This document shows, piece by piece, positions 23,546 to 30,575 of a stretch of DNA of 31,964 nucleotides. Made by a program: the position numbers and the translations under genes. The notes beneath the pieces are model-generated. The model worked only from the letters and a program-made list of their open reading frames with translations, searched no databases and was not told the origin of the DNA. Source of the stretch: a virus; the IMG/VR virus record IMGVR_UViG_3300042343_000286, positions 1 through 31,964 of that record. The stretch is one strand, 5' to 3'. Position 1 is the first letter of the stretch. Each line of letters opens with the position of its first letter.

Positions 23546-23776
23546 TTACCAAGGCTTTTCGCCTGTTAGATATGGTTTACTAAACCATAATTGAAACCAT
23601 TCCGGAGTTCCGGGTTGAACGTTGTTGTTGTTTTGATAGTTGATTTTTTCTACTGCGGTGATGCTAGGATTACTGCCTTCTATTCTAGTAGGAGTATCGT
23701 ATCCTTTGTATTCAGCTAGTTTACCTGCATTACCAGATATACCTGCTAATCGTTTGATTTGATCTAGATCATCCAT
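23546..23776 (-). CDS. Small conserved-type phage protein upstream of the large terminase
   Basis: 76 residues. The N-terminus MDDLDQIKRLAGIS carries the short LAG motif also found in other proteins of this window. The rest is polar and ends with GTPEWFQLWFSKPYLTGEKPW, an aromatic-rich segment that I associate with small proteins near the terminase in T4-like environmental phages. Its ATG overlaps the stop of the preceding gene at 23776. No enzymatic motif is seen. A structural or packaging-accessory role is inferred from place only. Confidence 0.65.
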   Translation of the reverse strand: MDDLDQIKRLAGISGNAGKLAEYKGYDTPTRIEGSNPSITAVEKINYQNNNNVQPGTPEWFQLWFSKPYLTGEKPW

Positions 23777-24159
23777 TATTTTGATTTTCTTTTAATGGGG
23801 CCACGATCACGCATAGGACTTACTTTATGCACATCATCCGCTTCGCAACTTTTATGATCGTGTTCTGTTTCTGCGTATTCGCTGTCTACAGTTTTAAATG
23901 CACTTTTCATCATTTTATGTTCAGCTTCACTGTAAGGACGAGCAACATTATATTTCTCAACCCAACTACTCTGCGGCATATCAACAGCACCGTCACTCTT
24001 GCCGTCAGCCATAGCAGTTGCCATCATAATACGATTTAAGTTGTAGGCACGGTCGTAACCGCCTTGATCACGGAATTTCCACTCGCCGGTGTCAGCCTGT
24101 GTTTGATCTTTGGGCTTAGTGCCGTCGTATCCTTCAATGATGATTTCGTTAATTTTCAT
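23776..24159 (-). CDS. Small protein with a capsid-targeting-like N-terminus
   Basis: 127 residues. MKINEIIIEG resembles the T4 capsid-targeting sequence, with a possible IIE cleavage site for a gp21-type protease. The remainder is hydrophilic (WKFRDQGGYDRAYNLNRIMMATAMADGKSDGAVD, then a His/Asp-rich stretch and a basic end PIKRKSK). A small, basic-ended internal head protein fits. Its last base overlaps the next gene. I do not recognise a named family. Confidence 0.62.
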   Translation of the reverse strand: MKINEIIIEGYDGTKPKDQTQADTGEWKFRDQGGYDRAYNLNRIMMATAMADGKSDGAVDMPQSSWVEKYNVARPYSEAEHKMMKSAFKTVDSEYAETEHDHKSCEADDVHKVSPMRDRGPIKRKSK

Positions 24160-24203
24160 ATTTTGATAATTTTCTAATGATGCAACGTGTGCTTTTGACT
24201 ACA

Positions 24204-24242
24204 GCTACGCATAGGCATACTAATTTGTATTCTATACGTAGC
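24204..24242 (-). other. Long RNA hairpin between two virion-type genes
   Basis: GCTACGTATAG pairs with CTATGCGTAGC over 11 positions (one G-T), with an inner ATAC/GTAT extension and a 6-base apical loop. No T run follows, so it is not a classical terminator. It sits in the 95-base gap between the 786- and 127-residue genes and may protect or process the mRNA. Confidence 0.5.
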
Positions 24243-24254
24243 CTAAGACTCATA

Positions 24255-26615
24255 CTACCCTTTTACATCATTGATCAAACTTTCGTATGATTTCCAAAGC
24301 TGTTCTTCTTTAACAGCCATTGGGTTATCACCACGATATGGTTTATCACTGTATGAACGTTTAGCACGGTGCATATCATTACCACTTGGAATAGCAGTAT
24401 CAAGCCCACCAATTTTTTCATTTGGTGTATTTGTATATTCAATATCACGTTCTTCAGCAACTTCTAATTCAACAGGCTCAACCATACCTTGTGCAATAGC
24501 CGATGCTGCATCTTGTGGTAATTCAACTGCTTGTACTGTTGGGGCAACTTCGTCCATGCCGGCTAATTTACGGAACAAGTTAAGTGCATCTTCTTGGCCG
24601 TTAGCTGTAATGTTTACATTGATATCTTCTTTAACAGTATATTTCTTACCGTCAACTTCAAACTCTTTACTACCACTTGCTTTAGCTGCCGCTAGTGCGC
24701 CCGAGAATTCGTTGCCTTCTTCCATTTCTTCTTCTTCAATGGCACTGGTATCTTTGTATGATTTATCACCTAATTTAAATGTATCACCAGCGGGTGTATC
24801 TGCTAGTTTGCCAGTGAATGCATTACCTTCAACAACACCTGCAGCAGCATAGAATTTATCATGGCTAAAACGTGGATTTTGTTGTTTAAATATATCAGCG
24901 TGATGTTGTGCTAACTCTTTACGTTTAGCTTCATCTGGAATATTTTTAATTAGGTTTGCTACCATTCTAAAGTCTTTACGACTGGCAGCTTCGTTGATCG
25001 AACTTTCATCTAATGCGTCTTCGTGTTGGCAAGCGCATGATGACTCTAACATGCCACAGCTTTCACATGATGCTTGTTTAGTCGGCAAGCCTGCTAGTTT
25101 AGCAATTTCATCCAATTCTTGGCCTACCGGTGATGTTACTGGATTGGCATTTGTTGGAGAAGGAATATTTGATTGATTAATATCTTCAGCTACTTCTTTA
25201 CAGTAGTGACCATATGATGTAGCTACATCACTTAAAAAGTCTTCATCCATTAAAAGAATATTTCTAGCTTTATTTGGTGTAATACCTTGTGCTACCATTT
25301 CTTGGCGCACTGCGGTAACAAATTCGTTGCCAGCTGTGTCTAGATTAGGATTCTTATCACATAATGCTTTGGCAATTGACTCATAGAAATAGTCGCCTTC
25401 TTGTAGCATACGACTTTCTTTTAGTTTCATTGGCGTAACGTTGGTCAGTTTCGGAGTAGAGTTTTTAACTGTATCACCAAATGCAATACCTTCTTCAACT
25501 TGACCTTTGTTATGTGCTTTCCATGCTGTAGCATAAGCAATACCTTTTTCTTTCTTAGATAGTTTGCCGTCTTTAGCATAACCTTTCTTAATATGTTTAA
25601 CCATACGTTCGGCTTTCTTACCCGGAGGTGCTACTTCATCTAAATCACTAACATCATCTTTTTGTGCTGCACCGCCGTAGGCTTTACCAGCAACTTTACG
25701 GATTGGTGTATTAGCATTGTTGCTGCCACGTTCTGCACGTTCATCTTCTTGACGATCTTTTAATGCTTGTAAACGTTTACGTTTAGCAATAGCATCTGCG
25801 TTAGGTGCTTCTGGCTCATCGTATTTGCCTTCATGTAGACTATTGTGTATAGCTGTGTGTACTTCAGCACCGTATTTGCTTTCTAATTGATTAAGTTCGA
25901 CTTCTGACAGTGGAGTGCCGTCAACAAACGTTGCCGCAACACAATAAGCATCTGAGTAATCAGGTGCGTCCCATTGGTGTACGTCTTCAAAGTCCAAACT
26001 ATTCATGTTAACTTCTTTGCCACCAATAACAACTGCTTGACTTTCATTTAGGCTGTGTTCACGTTTCTTCATAGCTTCAATAAAGTCTGCTAGTTTACAA
26101 TCAGGATGTTTAGCTTTGTATTTGTCATAGTTAGCTTTGAATTTAGGATGTTTAGGGTTATATAGCTCGTACGGACCTTGGCCTTCTTTAATTTTTAATT
26201 TGCTTGTTAGATCTTTTGCGTCACCACCAAACATATCTTTAAACGCACCTTTGGCATTGTTTTTATCTTTAACTGCTTTCTTAGGTGGTTGATTAAAAGA
26301 TGAGGAGTGACGTACACCGTATTCATCGTAGTCGTCGCTACTAAACGGTTTAGCTTTTTTTTCCTTAGCAGCTTTCTTCATTGGCTCTTTTTTATCGCCA
26401 TCTTTATCTAGGTCTAAGAAGTCCGGTTTGGCAGATTCGTTAAATTTAGCAAATTTACCTGCTAGGCTTTTAACAGCATTCATAATAGAACCTTTAGGCT
26501 CTACATTTTCATATACTGTTGGTTGGTTAACGCTTTCGTTTAACTGTTCTGATTTTGCGTTGTCATTCAGGCCTTTCATTACACCTAAAATATTATACAT
26601 TCTCATGTCGCTCAT
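24255..26615 (-). CDS. Long modular hydrophilic protein, probably virion-associated
   Basis: 786 residues built from short modules joined by polar linkers. In order: an EF-hand-like loop (DLDLDKDGDKKE, about 42-53); a Lys-rich part; FKANYDKYKAKHPDCKLADF; the helix KKAERMVKHIKKGY with KGIAYATAWKAHNKG (about 335-370); LDEIAKLAGLPTK followed by a Cys cluster (CESCGMLESSCAC); then two related blocks EGNAFTGKLAD and EGNEFSGALAAAKASG; and FRKLAGMDEV. Such modules recur in proteins of environmental T4-like phages as far as I know. There is no catalytic motif. The ribosome site and start are 1 base downstream of the previous stop. A scaffold, internal or decoration role is possible. Confidence 0.68.
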   Translation of the reverse strand: MSDMRMYNILGVMKGLNDNAKSEQLNESVNQPTVYENVEPKGSIMNAVKSLAGKFAKFNESAKPDFLDLDKDGDKKEPMKKAAKEKKAKPFSSDDYDEYGVRHSSSFNQPPKKAVKDKNNAKGAFKDMFGGDAKDLTSKLKIKEGQGPYELYNPKHPKFKANYDKYKAKHPDCKLADFIEAMKKREHSLNESQAVVIGGKEVNMNSLDFEDVHQWDAPDYSDAYCVAATFVDGTPLSEVELNQLESKYGAEVHTAIHNSLHEGKYDEPEAPNADAIAKRKRLQALKDRQEDERAERGSNNANTPIRKVAGKAYGGAAQKDDVSDLDEVAPPGKKAERMVKHIKKGYAKDGKLSKKEKGIAYATAWKAHNKGQVEEGIAFGDTVKNSTPKLTNVTPMKLKESRMLQEGDYFYESIAKALCDKNPNLDTAGNEFVTAVRQEMVAQGITPNKARNILLMDEDFLSDVATSYGHYCKEVAEDINQSNIPSPTNANPVTSPVGQELDEIAKLAGLPTKQASCESCGMLESSCACQHEDALDESSINEAASRKDFRMVANLIKNIPDEAKRKELAQHHADIFKQQNPRFSHDKFYAAAGVVEGNAFTGKLADTPAGDTFKLGDKSYKDTSAIEEEEMEEGNEFSGALAAAKASGSKEFEVDGKKYTVKEDINVNITANGQEDALNLFRKLAGMDEVAPTVQAVELPQDAASAIAQGMVEPVELEVAEERDIEYTNTPNEKIGGLDTAIPSGNDMHRAKRSYSDKPYRGDNPMAVKEEQLWKSYESLINDVKG

Positions 26616-26616
26616 T

Positions 26617-27255
26617 TTATGCTCGTCCTTTATTTGTAGTTGGGATCTTATTTTGTTTGCTACCTACTGGACTTACTTGTCCTTGAGCAACATCATTGGT
26701 TGTTTTACCGTATGCTGGATCTTTCGCCCCACCTACAGTTTTGTCAGTGCCGTCAATTTCAAACTTAGCTGGTTTTTCTAATTCTTTAAGAATTGTACCA
26801 GCTTCACTATAGAACTTGCTAGCAGCTTTTTGGTCTTCTGACGCTTCTGGCAAAGGTTGTGTTAACACATCTTCACCTTTCTTAAATTCACGTAATTCAC
26901 TTTGGCCATCAATGTTCCAGCGCCAAATTTCTTCTGGATTGTTTTTAGCTACAACCACAACCTGTGATTGCGGGCAACCTAAACGTTCAGCAACGATAGC
27001 ACGTAATTGAGCATCGTTTACTGGATATTTAAGACTAGCATCCATTAAAAAGATTTCGCAGTTTTGAATACTTGGGAAATCAATGTCGTTAGCTTTGATT
27101 GGTAGATGTTTGATTGCACCCAAGCTCTCAACTTCATAACTAGCTAATCCTATTTTTAGTCCGTCTAGCTTGTCTGCGGGATCGCAGTTGGCTACTTTGA
27201 TACGGAATTCATAAATTTTTTGGTTTTCACCAAGATATTGTAAAAAGTTTTTCAT
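26617..27255 (-). CDS. Protein with a capsid-targeting-like N-terminus and an alpha/beta domain
   Basis: 212 residues. MKNFLQYLGENQK fits the M-K-x-(F/Y)-x-x-(hydrophobic)-x-x-E pattern of the T4 capsid-targeting sequence (possible LGE cleavage). Residues about 13-110 alternate strands and helices (YEFRIKVANCDPADKLDGLKIGLASYEV, NCEIFLMDASLKYPVNDAQLRAIVAERLG, SQVVVVAKN) like a ferredoxin-type fold. The remainder is polar and disordered. It has a GATAAATA octamer 25 bases upstream. I recall similar proteins in T4-like cyanophages without known function. A head-internal protein is suggested. Confidence 0.66.
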   Translation of the reverse strand: MKNFLQYLGENQKIYEFRIKVANCDPADKLDGLKIGLASYEVESLGAIKHLPIKANDIDFPSIQNCEIFLMDASLKYPVNDAQLRAIVAERLGCPQSQVVVVAKNNPEEIWRWNIDGQSELREFKKGEDVLTQPLPEASEDQKAASKFYSEAGTILKELEKPAKFEIDGTDKTVGGAKDPAYGKTTNDVAQGQVSPVGSKQNKIPTTNKGRA

Positions 27256-27280
27256 AATTGTAAAAGATCCACTATAGTGT

Positions 27281-27288
27281 TATTTATC
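27281..27288 (-). promoter_or_regulatory. Late promoter octamer GATAAATA
   Basis: Minus-strand GATAAATA, 25 bases upstream of the 212-residue gene, in the 40-base gap after the small terminase. The spacing allows a normal short leader. Confidence 0.6.
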
Positions 27289-27295
27289 AAGAACA

Positions 27296-27793
27296 CTATG
27301 TTTTTTTGTTAAGTAGTTGCTTAAGTAGTTCGTTACGGTCAATAACTACACCTTGCCCGTCTTCTGCATCGATGAGCTTATCACCGTCTGTTTTCTTGCT
27401 TGCTTGGTCAATTTGCCAGTCTAAACGAGCTTTTTTCAGCTGTAAATCAATCGTTCTGAGCTTTTTATCTAACTTGGCTTGTTTGGCTGTAATAGCATGC
27501 CCTAGGAGTGTACCTGCGGTTGCAAGTATATGCCCACTGAAGCGTGCTTCTACGTTCATGCCCAGATCGATCAAGTCGTTAAACTTATCTTTGGCTAGGT
27601 CGCTTAGTTCATCTAGCTCTTTATCGCTAGTGTCTAGGTCATTGACCATTGGTAGGGCAGCATCAATCTTGTCAATGGCAAGATCAACCGCGGTAATCAT
27701 TTCACGATTTTCTTCAATGGTGTGCTCTGCTTCTTCAGCAGTAACATCATCTGTTGGGGGTAGATTAAATAATTCTGATAATTTTTGTGTCAT
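27296..27793 (-). CDS. 16: Small terminase subunit (T4 gp16-like)
   Basis: 165 residues, almost the length of T4 gp16 (164). The N-terminus LSELFNLPPTDD is like the usual gp16 start (short helix, LP, acidic). Long helices follow (DKFNDLIDLGMNVEARFSGHILATAGTLLGHAITAKQAKLDKKLRTIDLQLKKARLDWQ, a central coiled-coil oligomerisation pattern) and a variable C-terminus. In T4 it forms rings that regulate gp17 and recognise concatemeric DNA. It lies 24 bases behind gp4; a weak TGTAAATA octamer is at 27802-27809. Identification rests on length, helical pattern and context. Confidence 0.68.
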   Translation of the reverse strand: MTQKLSELFNLPPTDDVTAEEAEHTIEENREMITAVDLAIDKIDAALPMVNDLDTSDKELDELSDLAKDKFNDLIDLGMNVEARFSGHILATAGTLLGHAITAKQAKLDKKLRTIDLQLKKARLDWQIDQASKKTDGDKLIDAEDGQGVVIDRNELLKQLLNKKT

Positions 27794-27816
27794 AGTAATA
27801 CTATTTACACTAGAGA

Positions 27817-28248
27817 TTATCGTTTAAGATTTTTAAATATGTCGTGTTCTGTTACCACACGGAAACGCATGTTATTAGCTTTACACCAAGCATCTGCAGC
27901 GGCCCACTTGGCCATGTTAATTGCCACGCTGTATTTGTCTTTAACTGACCTAGCACTTTCCATAGTAGTCTGCGCTAGAGGTTTAATTTCTACTACTTCT
28001 ACGTGTCGTTTTTTACCTGCATCTTGATATACTATAACAAAATCTGGTACATAGATAGTTTGTTTGCCTAGTACGGGATTGTAATAAGGTATTTGTATAC
28101 TTTCGCTGGCCCACTGTGTAACTGCTGGATTATTATCACAAAAGTTCATAAATGCAAATTCCCAACTGCTACGGTATGTAGGAACTTTCTTTCCTATATA
28201 CTTTTCTGCATTCTTAATTGTAAATTTACCGTTAGCGTACTTGGCCAT
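27817..28248 (-). CDS. 4: Head completion protein gp4 (nuclease-fold)
   Basis: 143 residues matching the T4 gp4 (gp50/gp4) family, needed to finish DNA-filled heads before tail joining. It has YRSSWEFAFMNFCDNNPAVTQWASESIQIPYYNP, then VPDFVIVYQ and VEVVEIKP, giving the PD-(D/E)XK/TnsA-like set: Glu in SWEFAF, Asp in PDF, and ExK in VEIKP. A helix (VAINMAKWAAADAWCKANN) and a final strand complete the fold. Its start shares a base with the stop of the upstream gene, so it is co-translated with it. All catalytic positions appear intact, which is the basis for suspecting nuclease activity. Confidence 0.9.
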   Translation of the reverse strand: MAKYANGKFTIKNAEKYIGKKVPTYRSSWEFAFMNFCDNNPAVTQWASESIQIPYYNPVLGKQTIYVPDFVIVYQDAGKKRHVEVVEIKPLAQTTMESARSVKDKYSVAINMAKWAAADAWCKANNMRFRVVTEHDIFKNLKR

Positions 28249-28769
28249 TATGCTAAAATCATTCGTTCTACATATGGGCTAGTTCTAGGACTGTTACTAA
28301 TACCCAATAGGCTAGTGCCAACTCTGTTTAAATTAAGCAACATTATTAGATACGCATCTAATTCTGTTACATAGGCATAGGCAGTACTGGGACCTGGTTT
28401 AGCATACTGTTTAGTTCCAGTAGTCCAGGTACCTGTTTGGCTGTCAAACACATAATCATCTTGTGCTTGATCATTAGTTTCATGTGAGTAATATGTTTCT
28501 GGAGAGTTTAATCTATTTTTATCGTTTAAGGCTTTTAATTGATCAACTATACTCATTGGATCAATGCCTTGTTGTAGTGCTGTATAGATCACTGCCGCGG
28601 CTAGATTTTTACCTGTGTCTGCATTGCCTGTGATTTTTTGAAAGAACGCAACCACAGCATCGTTAATCATCGGACTTGTGGTTTGTGGTAAGTCGTAAAA
28701 ATTATTAAAATATGCACTAGTACTTGCACTGTTGTTTGTTTGATTGGGTAAATTTCCGTTGATTGCCAT
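28248..28769 (-). CDS. Structural-type protein between a tail-tube-like protein and gp4
   Basis: 173 residues with no enzymatic motif. The N-terminus is polar and Asn/Ser-rich; the centre is helical (DAVVAFFQKITGNADTGKNLAAAVIYTALQQGIDPMSIVDQLK); the end is AYLIMLLNLNRVGTSLLGISNSP followed by YVERMIL, which I associate with a conserved virion protein of environmental T4-like phages. Position between tail and head-completion genes suggests a neck or tail-tip role, which is inference. It follows the tube-like gene by 10 bases. Confidence 0.65.
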   Translation of the reverse strand: MAINGNLPNQTNNSASTSAYFNNFYDLPQTTSPMINDAVVAFFQKITGNADTGKNLAAAVIYTALQQGIDPMSIVDQLKALNDKNRLNSPETYYSHETNDQAQDDYVFDSQTGTWTTGTKQYAKPGPSTAYAYVTELDAYLIMLLNLNRVGTSLLGISNSPRTSPYVERMILA

Positions 28770-28779
28770 AGTGTTATTC

Positions 28780-29790
28780 CTATCTGTTAATCAGGCCACC
28801 GCCGCCGGTAGCACGTTTAATACCTTGTTGCACTGACGAACTAGTGGGTGCAAACACGGTACTAAATGGATTTTGCCCTTTAAGTATGCTGTTGCCAATT
28901 TTACTCAAATCAAGTGCAGGTGCTTGTTTAAGTTGAATATTAGTACCTGTGAGAATATTAACTGAATTTATACCGCCTTGAATTATTGATCCCAAGTCGC
29001 CGTTTTCGATCCCTTTAATGACTCCCTTGACTGCACCGATTGCTGCGCCAGCGTTACGTAGTGGACTTGGGGTATTATCATAATGTATTTGATCAAAGCC
29101 CATTACAGTGCCTGCTTCAACTGGTCCTGATTCATATAATACTGACTCAAATGCCACAGTCATCTGATGCTCTAACGGAGTATATTCGCCTGCAGAGTGC
29201 TGACCGTGTGCAAACGATGTAATCATTGGTTTAACTAGATAGTATGCACTAAAACGCTTTTGATGTAGGCTATAAATTCTAATTGCATTTATATAAGGTT
29301 GATTTTTATCGTCTACTGTAGGGCTATATCCCCACATTTGTTGCTGACGTTGTTTATACTTGCTGTCATAGGTATATGTTGACTCATTACCTAAGTAGTC
29401 ACTATCTCTATAGTAGTATGAGAAATAGTTTTGCCAAAACATACTTACAATATCAGCACTGTCATCGTGGAATGTTATGTTAACAGGATCGTAGTTAACT
29501 CGTTCTTGCTGTACCATTTTACGATTATATGCATTATAAACTTTGTTTTGTACGTTAAATTTAGGTAGGTTAACAGACTTGGCCATTAAGCCCATTTCTA
29601 TTAGACTGTTTTGATCTGTTCCTGCTATATTTTGATTTAGGTCGATGAATACATGGTACAGGTTGCTAAGTTTGGGACTTAGTCTGTATAAGCCGTCAAC
29701 AAATGTACGGGCGGCGTGTTGATAGTCGCGTATGTTTTGTTCTGGTGCTATGGATTGGAGCAGGTCGCCCCAAATATTATTCTGACTCAT
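28780..29790 (-). CDS. Tail-tube-fold baseplate protein (gp48/gp54-like)
   Basis: 336 residues. Residues about 30-215 look like the tail-tube fold: LYHVFIDLNQ, SVNLPKFNVQNKVYNAYNRK, VNYDPVNITFHDDSADIVSMFWQNYFSYYY, then INAIRIYSLHQKRFSAYYLVKPMIT and LEHQMTVAFESVLYE. The pattern of an extracted strand (PKF.V..K.YNAYNRK) and a strand with ITFHDD is usual for gp19 relatives such as the tube initiators gp54 and gp48 of the baseplate. The C-terminal 100 residues are Gly/Ser-rich and flexible. It has its own late-type promoter and is separated from gp19 by a terminator. Which of gp48 or gp54 it matches cannot be decided here. Confidence 0.7.
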   Translation of the reverse strand: MSQNNIWGDLLQSIAPEQNIRDYQHAARTFVDGLYRLSPKLSNLYHVFIDLNQNIAGTDQNSLIEMGLMAKSVNLPKFNVQNKVYNAYNRKMVQQERVNYDPVNITFHDDSADIVSMFWQNYFSYYYRDSDYLGNESTYTYDSKYKQRQQQMWGYSPTVDDKNQPYINAIRIYSLHQKRFSAYYLVKPMITSFAHGQHSAGEYTPLEHQMTVAFESVLYESGPVEAGTVMGFDQIHYDNTPSPLRNAGAAIGAVKGVIKGIENGDLGSIIQGGINSVNILTGTNIQLKQAPALDLSKIGNSILKGQNPFSTVFAPTSSSVQQGIKRATGGGGLINR

Positions 29791-29808
29791 AACTTATCCT
29801 ATATACAT

Positions 29809-29816
29809 TATTTATC
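29809..29816 (-). promoter_or_regulatory. Late promoter octamer GATAAATA
   Basis: Minus-strand GATAAATA, 18 bases upstream of the gp48/54-like gene, directly after the gp19 terminator. Terminator followed at once by a late octamer repeats the arrangement at 19638-19679. Confidence 0.65.
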
Positions 29817-29821
29817 GAGAT

Positions 29822-29847
29822 AAAAAAGCCCGGATTTTAACCGGGCT
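29822..29847 (-). terminator. Rho-independent terminator after gp19
   Basis: The perfect 7-base GC-rich stem AGCCCGG/CCGGGCT has a 7-base loop and is followed on the minus strand by TTTTTT, 25 bases past the gp19 stop. Confidence 0.92.
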
Positions 29848-29872
29848 TGTATTAGTTTAATTTTCGTCTGGA

Positions 29873-30490
29873 TTAACCAGTAATTACGGTACCAAATGTT
29901 CTTGTTACAGAAGCACCAATACCTGAACCTGTAGGTGTTTGTAATGCATTATCATAACGAATTGTTAGAGCAATTGTCATTGGTTCATTAGTTGCATAGT
30001 TATTATCGGCATAATCTGCTGCAGATAAGTAACAACCTTGCAGTTCCCAAGTTTCTAAGATGTTTGGAGTACTTGCACCATTACCACCATCAAGAATTTC
30101 TAGAATAGTTTGGAATTTATAATCAATGCCAGAACTTGCACTAGCCTGTTCAAAGAAATCAAACTGTTTCTGCATCTGTTCACCGACACGTTTAGTAACT
30201 TCGCCACTGGCGTCATCACGCAGGTTGCATGAGCATTCTGCCCAGGTTGGTTTACCAGCTAGATAAACCTTACTGTTGTAGATTGGGATTTCAATTGGGT
30301 CAAAAGTTACCTGCGGACGTTTAAAATCAATAACCTGTTTAGTTAACTCAGTTGACGGTTGTGTAACACCAAAATTTAAGAACGTTACGCGAAAGCGGAA
30401 CTTTAATTTTGGCATTAACAAACCCTGTGAGCTGGCACTTTGGTTTGTTGATAACGGCACTGTAAAATTGCTTAATGATGATGTTGCCAT
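29873..30490 (-). CDS. 19: Tail tube protein gp19
   Basis: 205 residues forming the inner tube of the contractile tail. Recognisable tube segments are LKFRFRVTFLNFG, LTKQVIDFKRPQVTFDPIEIPIYNSKVYLAGKPTW (the strand hairpin typical of gp19), EQMQKQFDFFEQA and ILETWELQGCYLSAADY, followed by MTIALTIRYDNAL. T4 gp19 has 163 residues; the extra length is in the N-terminus and in a loop. It follows the sheath gene directly, as in T4, and is closed by a strong terminator, fitting high-level late expression. A GGTAAATA octamer (30517-30524) may be its promoter. Confidence 0.92.
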   Translation of the reverse strand: MATSSLSNFTVPLSTNQSASSQGLLMPKLKFRFRVTFLNFGVTQPSTELTKQVIDFKRPQVTFDPIEIPIYNSKVYLAGKPTWAECSCNLRDDASGEVTKRVGEQMQKQFDFFEQASASSGIDYKFQTILEILDGGNGASTPNILETWELQGCYLSAADYADNNYATNEPMTIALTIRYDNALQTPTGSGIGASVTRTFGTVITG

Positions 30491-30539
30491 CTTATTTTCC
30501 TTTTAATACTTTATAGTATTTACCATTTTTTCTATTGCA

Positions 30540-30561
30540 AACTGGGAGAGTTACCTCTCCC
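30540..30561 (-). terminator. Probable terminator after the sheath gene
   Basis: The perfect stem GGGAGAG/CTCTCCC has a TTAC-type tetraloop, 15 bases past the sheath stop. The following T content is modest (AGTTTGC), so some read-through into gp19 is likely. Confidence 0.65.
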
Positions 30562-30575
30562 ATTATATGCGTATA

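Noticed and set aside
24271-24852. A 193-residue open frame on the plus strand
   Set aside because: It is antisense to the well-supported 786-residue gene, has low-complexity Ser/Ala/Leu composition and no ribosome site. It is a shadow of codon bias.
27306-27827. A 173-residue open frame on the plus strand
   Set aside because: It is the reverse complement of the small terminase gene, Ser/Leu-rich, with no family pattern.
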